Origin: Candidatus Coatesiibacteriota bacterium
GTDB lineage: Bacteria > RBG-13-66-14 > B26-G2 > JAUVZD01
Length of the DNA: 64,000 nucleotides
Direction of reading: 5' to 3'
NCBI GenBank assembly: GCA_030602715.1
Contig: JAUVZD010000006.1
Location: 90,465-154,464, forward strand
The notes under the pieces are model-generated. The model was not told the origin of the DNA and did no database searches. It saw nothing but the letters and a program-made list of their open reading frames with translations. Position numbers and translations under genes: made by a program. Of this stretch, positions 17,399 to 27,600 are shown in pieces (positions within the stretch are counted from its first letter, which is position 1; each line of letters begins with the position of its first letter).

Positions 17399-19009
17399 CT
17401 ATCCGTTACCTATTCCGCCGCCTTCGTCATCTCTCCCTCCACCCAGCTTCCTTTTGACCATCGCCAGAAGGTCGGTTATCTCCTGCACCCGGAAGAGGCG
17501 GGCGAAAGCGATATAGACCCCTCCCGCTACGACGACCGCTATGAGGATGGTTGAGATCTGGTAAAGTAGCCCGCCCCCCAGCAAACCGTTCAGATACCAC
17601 CAGGTGAAGTAACCTGCGGAAGCCGAGGGCAGGGAGGCTAAAACCGCTTTGACACCGGTCGTGGCTACCGCTCGCAAGCCGAGGGGACCTACCTTTCGGC
17701 GCAGGAGCCATAGCAGGACGCCGGTGTTAGCGAATGCGGACAGGGAGGTTGCCAGGGCTATGCCGGCAATTCCCAGGGGAAAGATGAGGGCTATATTGAG
17801 TATGCCGTTTACGATGAGGGCGGCAAGGGCGCCGAAGACCGGGGTGCGGGTGTCCTGCCGGGAGTAGAAGCCGGGCACCACCACCTGCACTCCCACGAAA
17901 CCCACCAAACCCACGGTGAAAGCCAGAAGGGTTTGGGTGGTGTAGAAGGTATCTACAGCGCTGAAGTTGCCGTGCTGGTAGATTAGCCGCACCACCGGCA
18001 TCGCCAGAACCGCAAGTCCCAGAGTTGCCGGAATGCACAGCACCAGCATAAAGCGCAGGGCGAAGTTGAGTGTCTCCTTATACTTTGCGGTATCCCCCTT
18101 GGAGATGTATTGGGAGAGCAGGGGAAGGATGGCGGTGGAGATGCCGAAACCCAAAGCTCCCAGGGGGAACTGTAGAAGCCGCTCGCCGTAGTTGAGATAG
18201 GAGATGTTGCCCTCACCCAGGAAAGAGGCGATGACCGTATCCAGCAGAAGATTGATGCGCACGATGCCTATGACGAAGATAGCTGGTCCCATAAGCAAAA
18301 GCATCCGTTTGATGCCCGGGTGGCGAAAGTTTAAGCGGGGGCGATAGACGAAGCCCCTGCGAGTGAGTGCCGGAAGTTGTACCGCCACCTGAAGGATTCC
18401 ACCCACCAGGATGCCGTAGGCGATACCCTGAATCTGCAAATATATAGTATCGCCCATATGGGGGCAGAGAAATAGCAGGGCGCCTATGAAGCAGATGTTC
18501 ATCACCACCGGAGCCATAGCCGGTGAGAGGAAGTGGCGGTAGGAGTTGAGGATGCCCATACTTAAGGCGCTGGTCATCATCAACAACATGTAGGGGATCA
18601 TCAGCCGGGCAAGGAAGACAGCCAGATGGAATGCTTCCGGATTTTCCCGCAGACCGGGGGCGATGATGAAGACGATTGCCGGGGCGACGGCGATGAATAC
18701 GGCGATGATGGCTATGACTATCAGGGCGAAGGCGGTGTAGGCGGAGTTGGCGAACTCCTTTGCCGCTTCCTCGCCCTCCTTTGAGCGGATGTCGGTGAAG
18801 ACCGGCACCAGGAAGGCGGACATAGCCCCCTCGCCGAGCAAGCGCCGCAGTAAGTAAGGGATGGCGTAGGCGACACGGAAGGCGTCGGTTATGAAGTTGG
18901 CTCCGAACATGGAGGCGAAGATAACCTCCCGAGCCAATCCCAGCAGGCGGCTGAGTATGGTGGCGGAGGAGATAACCCCCGCCGAGCGGATTATTACTTT
19001 CTTGGACAT
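17399..19009 (-). CDS. murJ: Lipid II flippase MurJ (MviN)
   Basis: Inner-membrane MOP-superfamily protein that flips the peptidoglycan precursor lipid II to the periplasmic face. The 536-residue protein has about 14 hydrophobic helices. Its N-terminus contains the family signature SRLLGLAREVIFASMFGAN and DAFRVAYAIP, followed by LGEGAMSAFLVPVF, all in the first two helices. The C-terminal tail is short and basic, then Gly/Asp-rich. Monocistronic in appearance. Confidence 0.95.
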   Translation of the reverse strand: MSKKVIIRSAGVISSATILSRLLGLAREVIFASMFGANFITDAFRVAYAIPYLLRRLLGEGAMSAFLVPVFTDIRSKEGEEAAKEFANSAYTAFALIVIAIIAVFIAVAPAIVFIIAPGLRENPEAFHLAVFLARLMIPYMLLMMTSALSMGILNSYRHFLSPAMAPVVMNICFIGALLFLCPHMGDTIYLQIQGIAYGILVGGILQVAVQLPALTRRGFVYRPRLNFRHPGIKRMLLLMGPAIFVIGIVRINLLLDTVIASFLGEGNISYLNYGERLLQFPLGALGFGISTAILPLLSQYISKGDTAKYKETLNFALRFMLVLCIPATLGLAVLAMPVVRLIYQHGNFSAVDTFYTTQTLLAFTVGLVGFVGVQVVVPGFYSRQDTRTPVFGALAALIVNGILNIALIFPLGIAGIALATSLSAFANTGVLLWLLRRKVGPLGLRAVATTGVKAVLASLPSASAGYFTWWYLNGLLGGGLLYQISTILIAVVVAGGVYIAFARLFRVQEITDLLAMVKRKLGGGRDDEGGGIGNG

Positions 19010-19090
19010 ATGTCGGCGATTGCCTGAGGAGATGGATTTATTAAAGCTAACATATAACCCCCGGTCGGTAAAGCTGAAATGGGTAATCCC

Positions 19091-19119
19091 TTGACAGCGA
19101 CATGCTTATGTATTAAAAT
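19091..19119 (+). promoter_or_regulatory. Promoter of the secreted protease gene
   Basis: TTGACA (19091-19096), 17-bp spacer, TAAAAT (19114-19119). Leader about 130 nt, in which I see no other element. Confidence 0.8.
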
Positions 19120-19255
19120 TTGCCTCTTTGCAAGGCAATAGAAATCCTATAGAAAGTGGAAACTAATGCCAGCGTTTGATGGTTATATTTTTTAATAGAG
19201 GCGATTTTTGGTCTCCGCTGATGAAAAAGTAGACTAAAAGAAGGTGAAGGTGAAG

Positions 19256-21259
19256 ATGAAAGGGATTTTGACAATTGTGTGCACACTGCCATTCTTGCTC
19301 CTGTCGCAGGGACTTTCGGAGGCAATGGCGGTTAACTGCTACACCTATTTTTACGATTTGGGTGAACCGCTACCTGTTTTTGGTGATTTTCGGGAGATGG
19401 CTAATCTCACCCCCTACGGACCTCCTCCCGACCCGCAGGTGGGCGATGAATGGTTGTGGTATTGTTGGGACCTTTCTGGATACCCCACCGCCGAACTCAA
19501 ACCCTGCACCGTCCGGGGTAGGGGCGATAATATCTATGTGGTGGTGGAGAACAGCCAGTGGAATGTAAATGTTGACCAGACAGATGTGGACCAGATTTTG
19601 CTGTGGTTTGACGATGAAAGTTTGGGGGATTTTCCCGATGCGGGGGTTTGGGAGCTGAACACTGAAACTTTTGGAGAACCCCCCGACTTTGACGGGCTTT
19701 CACGGATTTTCTACATGTATTTAGATTTCAATCAGCCCGGCGCCGACGGATTTTTCTGGTGGTATGACCAGTATCCCGACGGCACCCAGGACTTTGCCTC
19801 AAATGAGTGTGATGTCATCTATTTGAATTGTGCCGTGGCTGACCCGGGAAGTGCCTATCTTAATGCGGTGGGCGCACATGAGTTTGAGCACCTGATCCAT
19901 TTCAACTATGATATGTATGAGGATACCTGGGTGGATGAGGGCTGTGCCGAATTAGCCATGTGGCTCTTTGGAAATCCGGATTCCATATCCGGCTTCCCCG
20001 GCAACCCGGACAACAACCTCACCGAATGGAGTGGGGAGTGGGCGGACTACATAAAGACCTATCTGTGGACTTTATACATCTATGAGCATTATGGGGAATA
20101 CATCAGCACCCCCCTGATAAACACTTTGGTCAGCGAAACCGCTCACGGTGTTACCGGGGTCAACAATGCTCTGGCGGACTGCGGTTATAGCCAGACTATG
20201 GCTGATGTTTTCAATGACTGGGTGGTGGCTAATTATCTGGATGATACGACTGTGGGCGATGGGCAGTATGGCTACGATACCGAGGACCTGCCCAGCTTCC
20301 ATTGCGTCAGCACCTGGGACGATTTTCCGGTAGACCAGAACGGGAGCTTGAACCATTGGGCTGGGGAATACATCATGTTTGTCAGCGGAGGCGTCTGGTT
20401 CGGTCTGGGCGGTGATTTCACCGGTCAAAGCTCCGCCGACTACATACTACGGTCGATAAAGACCTCCGGCGCCAGCCCCACCACAGTTGAGGAGATTGAC
20501 CTGGATGAAGATAACCACGGAGAGTTCACCTATGACGATTTCGGCAGTGACTACGACCAGATATTGCTGGTGCCCATCAATCGCACTTTAGGTGTGGGCA
20601 CAAACACCTACTCCTATACTGCCGACTCCGGCGAGGTGGATGTGGAGTTGCTTTATTTCACCGCAGAGCCTGAGGGGGAGGGAGCGATCGTCCTGAAGTG
20701 GGGCGTGGAGACGACCGAAGCCGAGGAAATCCTGGGCTATAACCTTTACCGCAGGGAGATAGAAACAACGCTTGAAAGAAGTAGTCTGGGAGGTAAGACC
20801 AAGGATGCTTTGTCCGCTGAATGGATGAAACTGAACACCTATCTGATTGTCGGTGACAGCCCTTACAGCTTCGTTGATGAGGGAGTAGAGGCAAGGACCG
20901 CCTACGAATACAAGCTGGAGGCTGTGCTGGAGAGTAGTGCGGAGACCCTGGGCACCACCCAGGTTACAGCCGGGCTACCACCCGCATCCTTCGCCATCTT
21001 AGCCCTATATCCCAATCCGGCAAGTGATACGCTGACCTGTCTTTTCGCGGTTCCCGATGCAGGTGCAGTGGAGTTAGCCCTATACGATCTTTCGGGAAGG
21101 CTGGTGATTGAGAGACGAATAGAGGTGACCGAACCGAGCGAGATTAAAGTGTTGTTTGATGTCTCCGGTCTGGCTAGCGGGGTTTATACCCTGCGGGCGT
21201 CATCAGGTGGAGCGGAGGTGAGCCCCGCCTGTGGCGGGGTGGCGGTGGTGATACACTGA
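19256..21259 (+). CDS. Secreted M30 (hyicolysin)-like zinc metalloprotease with C-terminal sorting domain
   Basis: Exported 667-residue protease. Signal peptide about 1-24. The zinc site reads HEFEH at residues 208-212, followed by WVDEG with E228 as probable third ligand, a gluzincin arrangement typical of family M30. A fibronectin-like region follows (about 460-580). The last about 85 residues start with LYPNPASDTL and end with GVYTLRA, the pattern of type IX secretion sorting domains (also called FlgD-like). The extracellular enzyme would thus be recognised by a T9SS-type machine, and a PorV-like protein is encoded at 12406-13344. ATG 19256 is preferred to GTG 19244 because the purine-rich site lies in front of it. 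A GC palindrome is embedded in frame near the C-terminus. Own promoter and terminator. Confidence 0.8.
   Translation: MKGILTIVCTLPFLLLSQGLSEAMAVNCYTYFYDLGEPLPVFGDFREMANLTPYGPPPDPQVGDEWLWYCWDLSGYPTAELKPCTVRGRGDNIYVVVENSQWNVNVDQTDVDQILLWFDDESLGDFPDAGVWELNTETFGEPPDFDGLSRIFYMYLDFNQPGADGFFWWYDQYPDGTQDFASNECDVIYLNCAVADPGSAYLNAVGAHEFEHLIHFNYDMYEDTWVDEGCAELAMWLFGNPDSISGFPGNPDNNLTEWSGEWADYIKTYLWTLYIYEHYGEYISTPLINTLVSETAHGVTGVNNALADCGYSQTMADVFNDWVVANYLDDTTVGDGQYGYDTEDLPSFHCVSTWDDFPVDQNGSLNHWAGEYIMFVSGGVWFGLGGDFTGQSSADYILRSIKTSGASPTTVEEIDLDEDNHGEFTYDDFGSDYDQILLVPINRTLGVGTNTYSYTADSGEVDVELLYFTAEPEGEGAIVLKWGVETTEAEEILGYNLYRREIETTLERSSLGGKTKDALSAEWMKLNTYLIVGDSPYSFVDEGVEARTAYEYKLEAVLESSAETLGTTQVTAGLPPASFAILALYPNPASDTLTCLFAVPDAGAVELALYDLSGRLVIERRIEVTEPSEIKVLFDVSGLASGVYTLRASSGGAEVSPACGGVAVVIH
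21223..21239. repeat. Palindrome CCCCGCC-TGT-GGCGGGG inside the protease gene
   Basis: Perfect 7-bp arms with a 3-bp loop, in frame, read as Pro-Ala-Cys-Gly-Gly near the last residues of the sorting domain. Same arms as the elements at 792-808 and 1159-1174. Confidence 0.75.
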
Positions 21260-21286
21260 ATAGGGAACGCATCTGGTTTAATAGTG

Positions 21287-21317
21287 CAGGCGGGGTTACA
21301 CCCTGCCTGTTTTTTTA
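21287..21317 (+). terminator. Rho-independent terminator after the protease gene
   Basis: CAGGCGGGG (21287-21295) pairs with CCCTGCCTG (21301-21309) with one mismatch; seven T residues follow. Confidence 0.8.
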
Positions 21318-21347
21318 CGATGTTACCAAGCCCAAATGCGTAACCTC

Positions 21348-21376
21348 TTGACACCGCCACACCCCTGTATTAAAAT
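21348..21376 (+). promoter_or_regulatory. Promoter of the six-gene envelope operon
   Basis: TTGACA (21348-21353), 17-bp spacer, TAAAAT (21371-21376). It is nearly the same design as the protease promoter at 19091-19119. The next convincing terminator on this strand is at 33839-33861. Confidence 0.8.
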
Positions 21377-21434
21377 AGTTTGCAGATTATTTTAATAATG
21401 GGGGAGTATACCCATCTGTTATTCTTAATTTCAG

Positions 21435-22415
21435 TTGGGGAGAGGATTTAAGCATAAACTGCTCAAGGGTAAGTGGCTTTTTATCTGGATTGGGGCGGTG
21501 GTGCTGATAGCTGTGGGGGTGGTGCTGTTCCTGGGCATAAAGAGCGTGGAGGTGGACAAGGACCTCTCGGTCCGGCTCATCTTCGGCAAGATGGAGGAGA
21601 ACGACTCTCATCGGGTGCTCACCCGCGCCGAGGAATATCTCAAGGGGGATGATTTTGCCACCTGCCGGCGCCTGGCAAACTTCGTGGTCGCCCACGGCGG
21701 GGAGTATGCCGACGACGGCTTGCTTTTGGTTGCCAGAGCCTTCCACCGTGAGGGCGACATTGACGGCACCTATGAGACGCTGAATACTATATTAATCAAC
21801 CATCCCGGATGCTCGGCTGTGGAGGAGGCGGAGTTCGGCAACCTGGCGACGAGGTCGCTGGAGCTACTTCTGGCTGAGATTCCTCTGGACATCAGCCGGG
21901 TGGGTAAGTTTCTGCGCCTTCTGGCTGATGGCGACTCCCCCTATTTCCCCGAGGCGAAAAAACAGTTTGATGAGACCCTCTCCGGGAGGCAGGACCTGAC
22001 CGTGGAATACATCTTTGAGAGCAAGAAGGTGATGGTGCTCAAGTCCGATGCGGTCAAAGACGCCAAGGCGGAGGCGCTGTTCTTCTCCAAGCAGAAGACC
22101 CCGGATAAGATGATTGAGAAAATAAACACCCTGATAGTCCTGGAGGGTCTGATTGACTCGGCGGCTATTGATACCTATGTGCGCAAGAACCTGGTCTATG
22201 ACACCAGGGTGGATGAGGTGGAGAGATCCCCTTTGTATGGTGAGGAGCTTGTTCCCATATCCACTGGAGATGAATTCGTCAAACAGGACTTCGGCTATAA
22301 GGTCAGAGTGCGCTGTATCGGCAAGATAGAGGATTTCTCCCTGGCTGACCTCTTCCAGCAGGCCGGAGTGGACCCCTACCAAGTGGCTACAATGGGACCC
22401 AAAGCGGTAGAATAG
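21435..22415 (+). CDS. Membrane-anchored protein of unknown function
   Basis: A 326-residue protein not recognised. Residues 1-13 are basic, followed by a single helix (about 15-35) and an acidic soluble part. Residues 60-150 look like helical hairpins of the TPR/SEL1 kind, for example YLKGDDFATCRRLANFVV. The C-terminal half is mixed alpha/beta. TTG 21435 is the first usual start, but a GGAGAGG lies just inside it, so a start a few codons later cannot be excluded. First gene of the operon, 4 nt before the DUF72 gene. Confidence 0.6.
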   Translation: MGRGFKHKLLKGKWLFIWIGAVVLIAVGVVLFLGIKSVEVDKDLSVRLIFGKMEENDSHRVLTRAEEYLKGDDFATCRRLANFVVAHGGEYADDGLLLVARAFHREGDIDGTYETLNTILINHPGCSAVEEAEFGNLATRSLELLLAEIPLDISRVGKFLRLLADGDSPYFPEAKKQFDETLSGRQDLTVEYIFESKKVMVLKSDAVKDAKAEALFFSKQKTPDKMIEKINTLIVLEGLIDSAAIDTYVRKNLVYDTRVDEVERSPLYGEELVPISTGDEFVKQDFGYKVRVRCIGKIEDFSLADLFQQAGVDPYQVATMGPKAVE

Positions 22416-22418
22416 AAA

Positions 22419-23252
22419 GTGCAGAAGGAACTATTCCCCGAGGAGAGGAAATCTCCCCCGACAGGTAAGATACTGGTGGGAACCTCCGGCTTCAGCTACG
22501 ATGACTGGGTGGGTCCTTTCTATCCCCCCGGCACCAGGAAGTCGGATATGCTAACCGTATATAGCCGTCATTTTCCCGCCGTGGAGATAAACTTTACCTA
22601 TTACCGCCTGCCACCTCCCTCCACGATGAGCAGTCTGGTGAAGAAGAGTGAGGGTTCGGTCATCTTTGCGGTCAAACTCAATAAGGATATTACTCATACC
22701 CGGGACGAGGTGGCGGACGATCTCTTCCGGAAATTTCTTGCGGGGATAGAGCCGATGCGTCAGGCTGGGGTTTTGGGTGCGCTACTCGCCCAGTATCCCT
22801 GGCAGTTCAAGAATTTCCCCGAGAACTGGCGGAGGTTGGAGCAGGTGCGCAGGATGTTACCGGACGACGATGTAGTGGTGGAGTTTCGCCACGACAGTTG
22901 GGCTGAACCTGCGGTAGAGGAGGGGCTTCGGGAGCTGGGACTGGGCTTCTGCACCGTGGATGAGCCCCAGATGAGCAAACTGATGCCCATGCGACTCTGG
23001 CTCACCTCCGATGTCGCCTATCTTCGCTTTCACGGACGCAACTACAAGAAGTGGTTCAAGCATGACCACCCCAGCGAACGATATGACTATCTCTACAAGA
23101 AGGAAGAGTTGGAGGAATGGGTGCCCCGCATAAAGGGGCTTGCCAGCGACGCCAAGAAGGTCTATGTCTTTATGAACAACCACCCCATCGGGCAGGCGAT
23201 AGTCAACGCCCGGATGTTGATGGATATGCTCTTTTCGGACCTCAATAAGTAG
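22419..23252 (+). CDS. DUF72-family protein (YecE-like)
   Basis: A 277-residue cytoplasmic protein with a TIM-barrel-like fold, no known reaction. Family signatures are clear: ILVGTSGFSYDDWVGPFYP near residue 18, VEINFTYYRLP about 55, VVVEFRHDSW about 150 and the late YLRFHGRN (about 205). Start GTG 22419, 4 nt after the previous stop. Its place between envelope genes probably reflects co-transcription only. Confidence 0.9.
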   Translation: MQKELFPEERKSPPTGKILVGTSGFSYDDWVGPFYPPGTRKSDMLTVYSRHFPAVEINFTYYRLPPPSTMSSLVKKSEGSVIFAVKLNKDITHTRDEVADDLFRKFLAGIEPMRQAGVLGALLAQYPWQFKNFPENWRRLEQVRRMLPDDDVVVEFRHDSWAEPAVEEGLRELGLGFCTVDEPQMSKLMPMRLWLTSDVAYLRFHGRNYKKWFKHDHPSERYDYLYKKEELEEWVPRIKGLASDAKKVYVFMNNHPIGQAIVNARMLMDMLFSDLNK

Positions 23253-23270
23253 AGGGATAAGGATATAACC

Positions 23271-24578
23271 ATGTCCCAACTGCAGCAATCTGATGAACGG
23301 GGGAAGGCTTCTCCACTTGGGAAGTTTAAAGGATTGAAGGGGATATTCGGGCGAAAGAACCTGCGCTGGCTGTGGATTACCCTGGCGTTTGCGGGGGTTT
23401 GCGCAATCTCCGTCGGGTTGGGGATAGCTCTGGGGGGCTTTTTCAGCGATGATACTCCTCCCACAATACTGCTCTTTGCACCGCTTGATGGGCAGGTGTG
23501 CGAGGGGGAGATAGTCCTGGACTTCGGTGTGGGCGACAACCGCTCAAAGATAACCTCGGTGGTGGTGCGTGTAGACGGACAGAATTATCCCATAGAACAG
23601 CCGGGGGAAGGCTTCGGTCACTTTCGGCGGTTCAACCTCAACCTGGACACTACCAAGCTCTCCGAGGGCTTCCATAAGCTGGAGATAATCGCCCAAAACA
23701 GCGAGGGTGAGGGCTTGGTGAGCACTCTGTCCATCAACTTTGAGGTGGATAACATCGTCATCCACCTGAGCCTTTCAACCGACAAGACAGAGATCAAGCC
23801 CGGACATACCCTCTTCGCCCTTCTGGAGAGCAACGAGACCTGCGAGATTATAGAATCATACTTTGATACCGAGGAGGTCTATTTCTACCCGCAGGGCAAC
23901 AACTGGGAGAGCATCATGCCCATCAGGGCGGCAAAGGAGCCCGGTGAGTATCAACTTTCGGTCAAGGTTCTGCGGGTGGACGGGGAGGAGGAGACCCTAA
24001 CCCGGGATATAACCGTGGTCTCCGGCAACTTTGAGCACGAATATATCGTGATAAGTGCCAAGGCTTGCGGTGAAGGGGTTCCTCAGTGGAAGCTGGACGA
24101 GGAGGCGCAGAAGGTGGCAACCACTCAGCGAACCCGCACCTCCGACCAGCTGTGGGACGGTTCTTTCATCATCCCCCTGCAGGGCAAGCTGACCAGCCCC
24201 TTCGGCACCTATCGGGAGTATTCCACCGGCTCGTTGGGACGGCATCTGGGGATAGACATCGCTGCACCGGAAGGCACACCCATCCTGGCTTGTGGCGACG
24301 GCGTGGTGGCGCTTGCCGAGGAGCTCTCCCTGCAGGGGGGATGCATCATCATTGACCACGGGCGAGGGGTGCACTCCGAGTATCATCATCTCTCCGAGAT
24401 ACTGGTGGAGGTGGGGCAGGTTGTAGAACGGGGTGATGTCATCGGCGAGGTGGGTGCCACCGGTATGGCTACCGGTTCGCACCTGCACTGGCAGATAAAT
24501 ATCGGTCGCTGGGTGGTTGATCCCTTTGAGTGGGTGGAGGAGGAATTCATTTATGGTAGGGGAGTCGTGGGTGAGTAG
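23271..24578 (+). CDS. M23 peptidoglycan endopeptidase with Ig-like region
   Basis: A 435-residue inner-membrane-anchored protein with a single helix (about 34-56). A periplasmic part has two Ig-like beta segments (about 62-160 and 165-250). A LytM/M23 domain (about 300-420) follows, with complete zinc ligands: H325 and D329 (HLGID) and H404/H406 (HLHW). The enzyme should cleave cross-bridges in peptidoglycan. Operon position: 19 nt after the DUF72 gene and 37 nt before the transglutaminase giant. Confidence 0.9.
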   Translation: MSQLQQSDERGKASPLGKFKGLKGIFGRKNLRWLWITLAFAGVCAISVGLGIALGGFFSDDTPPTILLFAPLDGQVCEGEIVLDFGVGDNRSKITSVVVRVDGQNYPIEQPGEGFGHFRRFNLNLDTTKLSEGFHKLEIIAQNSEGEGLVSTLSINFEVDNIVIHLSLSTDKTEIKPGHTLFALLESNETCEIIESYFDTEEVYFYPQGNNWESIMPIRAAKEPGEYQLSVKVLRVDGEEETLTRDITVVSGNFEHEYIVISAKACGEGVPQWKLDEEAQKVATTQRTRTSDQLWDGSFIIPLQGKLTSPFGTYREYSTGSLGRHLGIDIAAPEGTPILACGDGVVALAEELSLQGGCIIIDHGRGVHSEYHHLSEILVEVGQVVERGDVIGEVGATGMATGSHLHWQINIGRWVVDPFEWVEEEFIYGRGVVGE

Positions 24579-24614
24579 GCGCAATTTATCGCAATTTTTT
24601 AAGATCGGGCGCAG

Positions 24615-27600
24615 ATGGCAATCACGAAAAGAATAATAGCTGTTCTGTGGGTGCTGACTTGCCTTTCAGGACAAGCTCTTGCCCTGGAGCCGGGGGCGAG
24701 CCTTGAGGCGCTGATAGAGGAGAGCGTCGCCTCTCCCTCGGCGGAGGTCTATGCCCGTCTGGGATGGGCATACCTTTTGGACAATCAGCTGGCCTCAGCT
24801 TCTTCCTCCTTCAAGCAGGCGCTCACCTATTACCCTTACCAAGTTGACGCCCGGGAGGGAATGGCTCTGAATGCGCTGATGCTCGGCAGAGGTGGAGAAG
24901 CTGTGGAGTTGATGCTTGCCCTGGTGAGGGACCATCCCTTTGACGTCCGCAGTCAGGTCTATCTTTGTCTCGCCTATTCTCTCCTTGAAGAGACGGGTGG
25001 GCAGGGGGAGTTTCTGGCGGCCTTGGAGGGGATTTTGGCGGAGAGTATGGATGCCAACCTCCGCCAGCAGATGTTCATCATCCAGGGTCTGCTTTACACC
25101 CAGATGGGGAAGAAGGAGGAAGCTCTTTCGGTCTCCGCCCAGCTCAACCTGGTGGATGACTGGCAGGTGGTGGGTCCCTTCGCCAACATCCGCAAGGCGG
25201 GTCACGATACGGTCTATCCCCCGGAGGAGTTTCCCGCCGACCTCGCCGCAATCTACGACGGCAAGGAGGAGGAGGTGGGCTGGCGCAGAATTCCCTTCCC
25301 CCTCCCCTTCGGCGTCCTTCCCCTGGACAGCCTGCTCTATCCCCAGGAGGAATGCACCGCCTATGCCCTGAGTGCGGTCTATTCTCCCACCGACCGGGCG
25401 GTAGCCCTGCGGTTGGGCGCAAGCGGGGCGCTCAAGGTGTGGCTCAACGGCGAGCTGGTCTGGGAAAACGACCTTTATCGTCCCTATGCGATTGATCAGG
25501 ATGTGGTGGCGGTGGGGCTTTCTTCCGGTTGGAACCTGCTCCTGGTCAAGGTGGGGAATATGACCGAGGGCAAATGGCAGGTCTCAGCCCGCTTCACCGC
25601 TCTGGATGGTGGGAGCCTATCCGACCTTTCCTGCTCGGCGGAGGCGACGGATATCGCAAAAGCTCAAAGGCAGATGCCATACCCGGTATCGGAGGAGGAG
25701 CTCTCCTCTCTAAACTATGGAGCAAGACAACACTACCAGATGTTTACCGGCGAGGGGGAGGGCGACCCTACCTGTTATATCTATCTGGCGGTTTTGGAGG
25801 AGATGTTTAATGGACATGATCCCAATGAGGATTTCGCCGGTCAGGTTAGCCGGTATGCACAGAGACTTGCTCCGGGTTGGGCTCTGCCCTACTACTATCA
25901 GGGGCTCTATGACTCCGACCGAGACCGGGGACGGGAAGCCTTTGAGATGGCGCTTTTCCTTCTGCCGGAGATGGTGCCGGCAGGGACAGAGTTGGGCATC
26001 TACTATCTGAGCCTGGGACGGCAGGAGAAGGCTTGGGATATTTTTCGTCAGATAGCCGATGAGCATCCTCATGCCCTCAGGGCCAGGCAGTACCTGGCGA
26101 AGATCAGCTACGAAAACAGCTGGTATGTGCCTATGAGGCACTATATCGCCGAGATTGAGGAACTCTCGCCCGATTATTACTATGTGTTTCTGGATAAGGG
26201 GCTTCTAGCCGAGCACAGGGGGAGCCTGGAGGATGCGGAGTTGGCTTATCGGCAGGTGTTGGAATATAAATTCTCCTCCTCTGCCAGGGACAATCTGGTG
26301 GACATCTTGGTCAGCACGGGGCGCCTTGAGGAAGCCACCGACTTGATTAAAGAGGGCATAGACATCTTCCCTTACAATCTAGATTGGCGGATGGATTTGG
26401 TTAGGTTTTATGAGGATGCAGAACGCCATTCCGAATCCATCGCCTTTGCCGATGAGGTGCTTTCCGTATCCCCCAATCACTGGGAGGCTTTGACCTGGCG
26501 GGGGTTCGCCCATCAGCGGTTGGGGCAGACCGAGCTTGCCCTGACCGACTTTGAACGGGCAATGGAGTTGCGCCACAGTTATCCCTGGCTTTTGCAGTAT
26601 ATAGAATATATTACCCCCCAGGAGGAGGATTACTACTCGCCGTATAAGCGGGAGCTTGATGAAGTACTGATGGACGCCGGGGAGCTCAGTTCGTATGTGG
26701 GGGAGATCGCCGTCTATCTGTTGGATCAGAAGGTGTGTAGGGTCCTGCCCAACGGCACCGCCAGCTACACAGTCCATAAGGTGATAAGATTGCTCTCCGA
26801 CGAGGCGGTTCCCAGGTTCTCCACAATGTATATTGACTACTCCCCTTCTACCGAGGAGGTGAAGATTCGCTCCGCACGGGTCATCCTGCCCACAGGTGAG
26901 GAGTTGAACGCCACCCAGTTTGAGGACCTGTCGGTGTCCAGTGAGGAGGCTCGCCTCTACTACGATATCCTGAGCAAGGCGGTGACCATGCCCGGCTTGA
27001 GGGAGGGAGCGATAATTGACTTTGAGTATTCGGTGGAATCCAAGGGGAAGAATATCTATTCCGACTATTTCGGGGAGCAGTTTTACTTCGGAAACTACGA
27101 TCCCACCGGGCTCTCCGAGTATGTGCTGATACTCCCCCCCCAGCGCAGATTTCACTTCCATCACCTGAACGGAGAGACGCCGGCGGAGGTGCTGACCACA
27201 CCGCAGGCGGTGACTTACATCTTCCGGCGGGAGGATATCCCCGGCATAGTGCTGGAGGGGAGTATGCCCTCGTTTGCCGAACTAATCCCCATCGTTCAGG
27301 TCTCCACCTTCTCCACCTGGGAGGAGATAGGAGAATGGTATTGGAACCTGATAGAGGACCAGTTTGTTGCCACCGACCGCATCAAACAGAAGGTGGGGGA
27401 ACTGACCGCAGGCATTGGGACGACGATGGAGAAGGCGAAGGCTTTATACAACTTCGTGGTCAGCGATGTGCGCTATGTGGGGCTGGAGTTCGGCATCGGC
27501 GGTTACCTGCCCCATAAGGCGGAGGAATGCCTGGCCGCGAGCTACGGCGATTGTAAGGACAAGGGCACCCTGCTCATAACTATGTTAAGGGAGATTGGCG

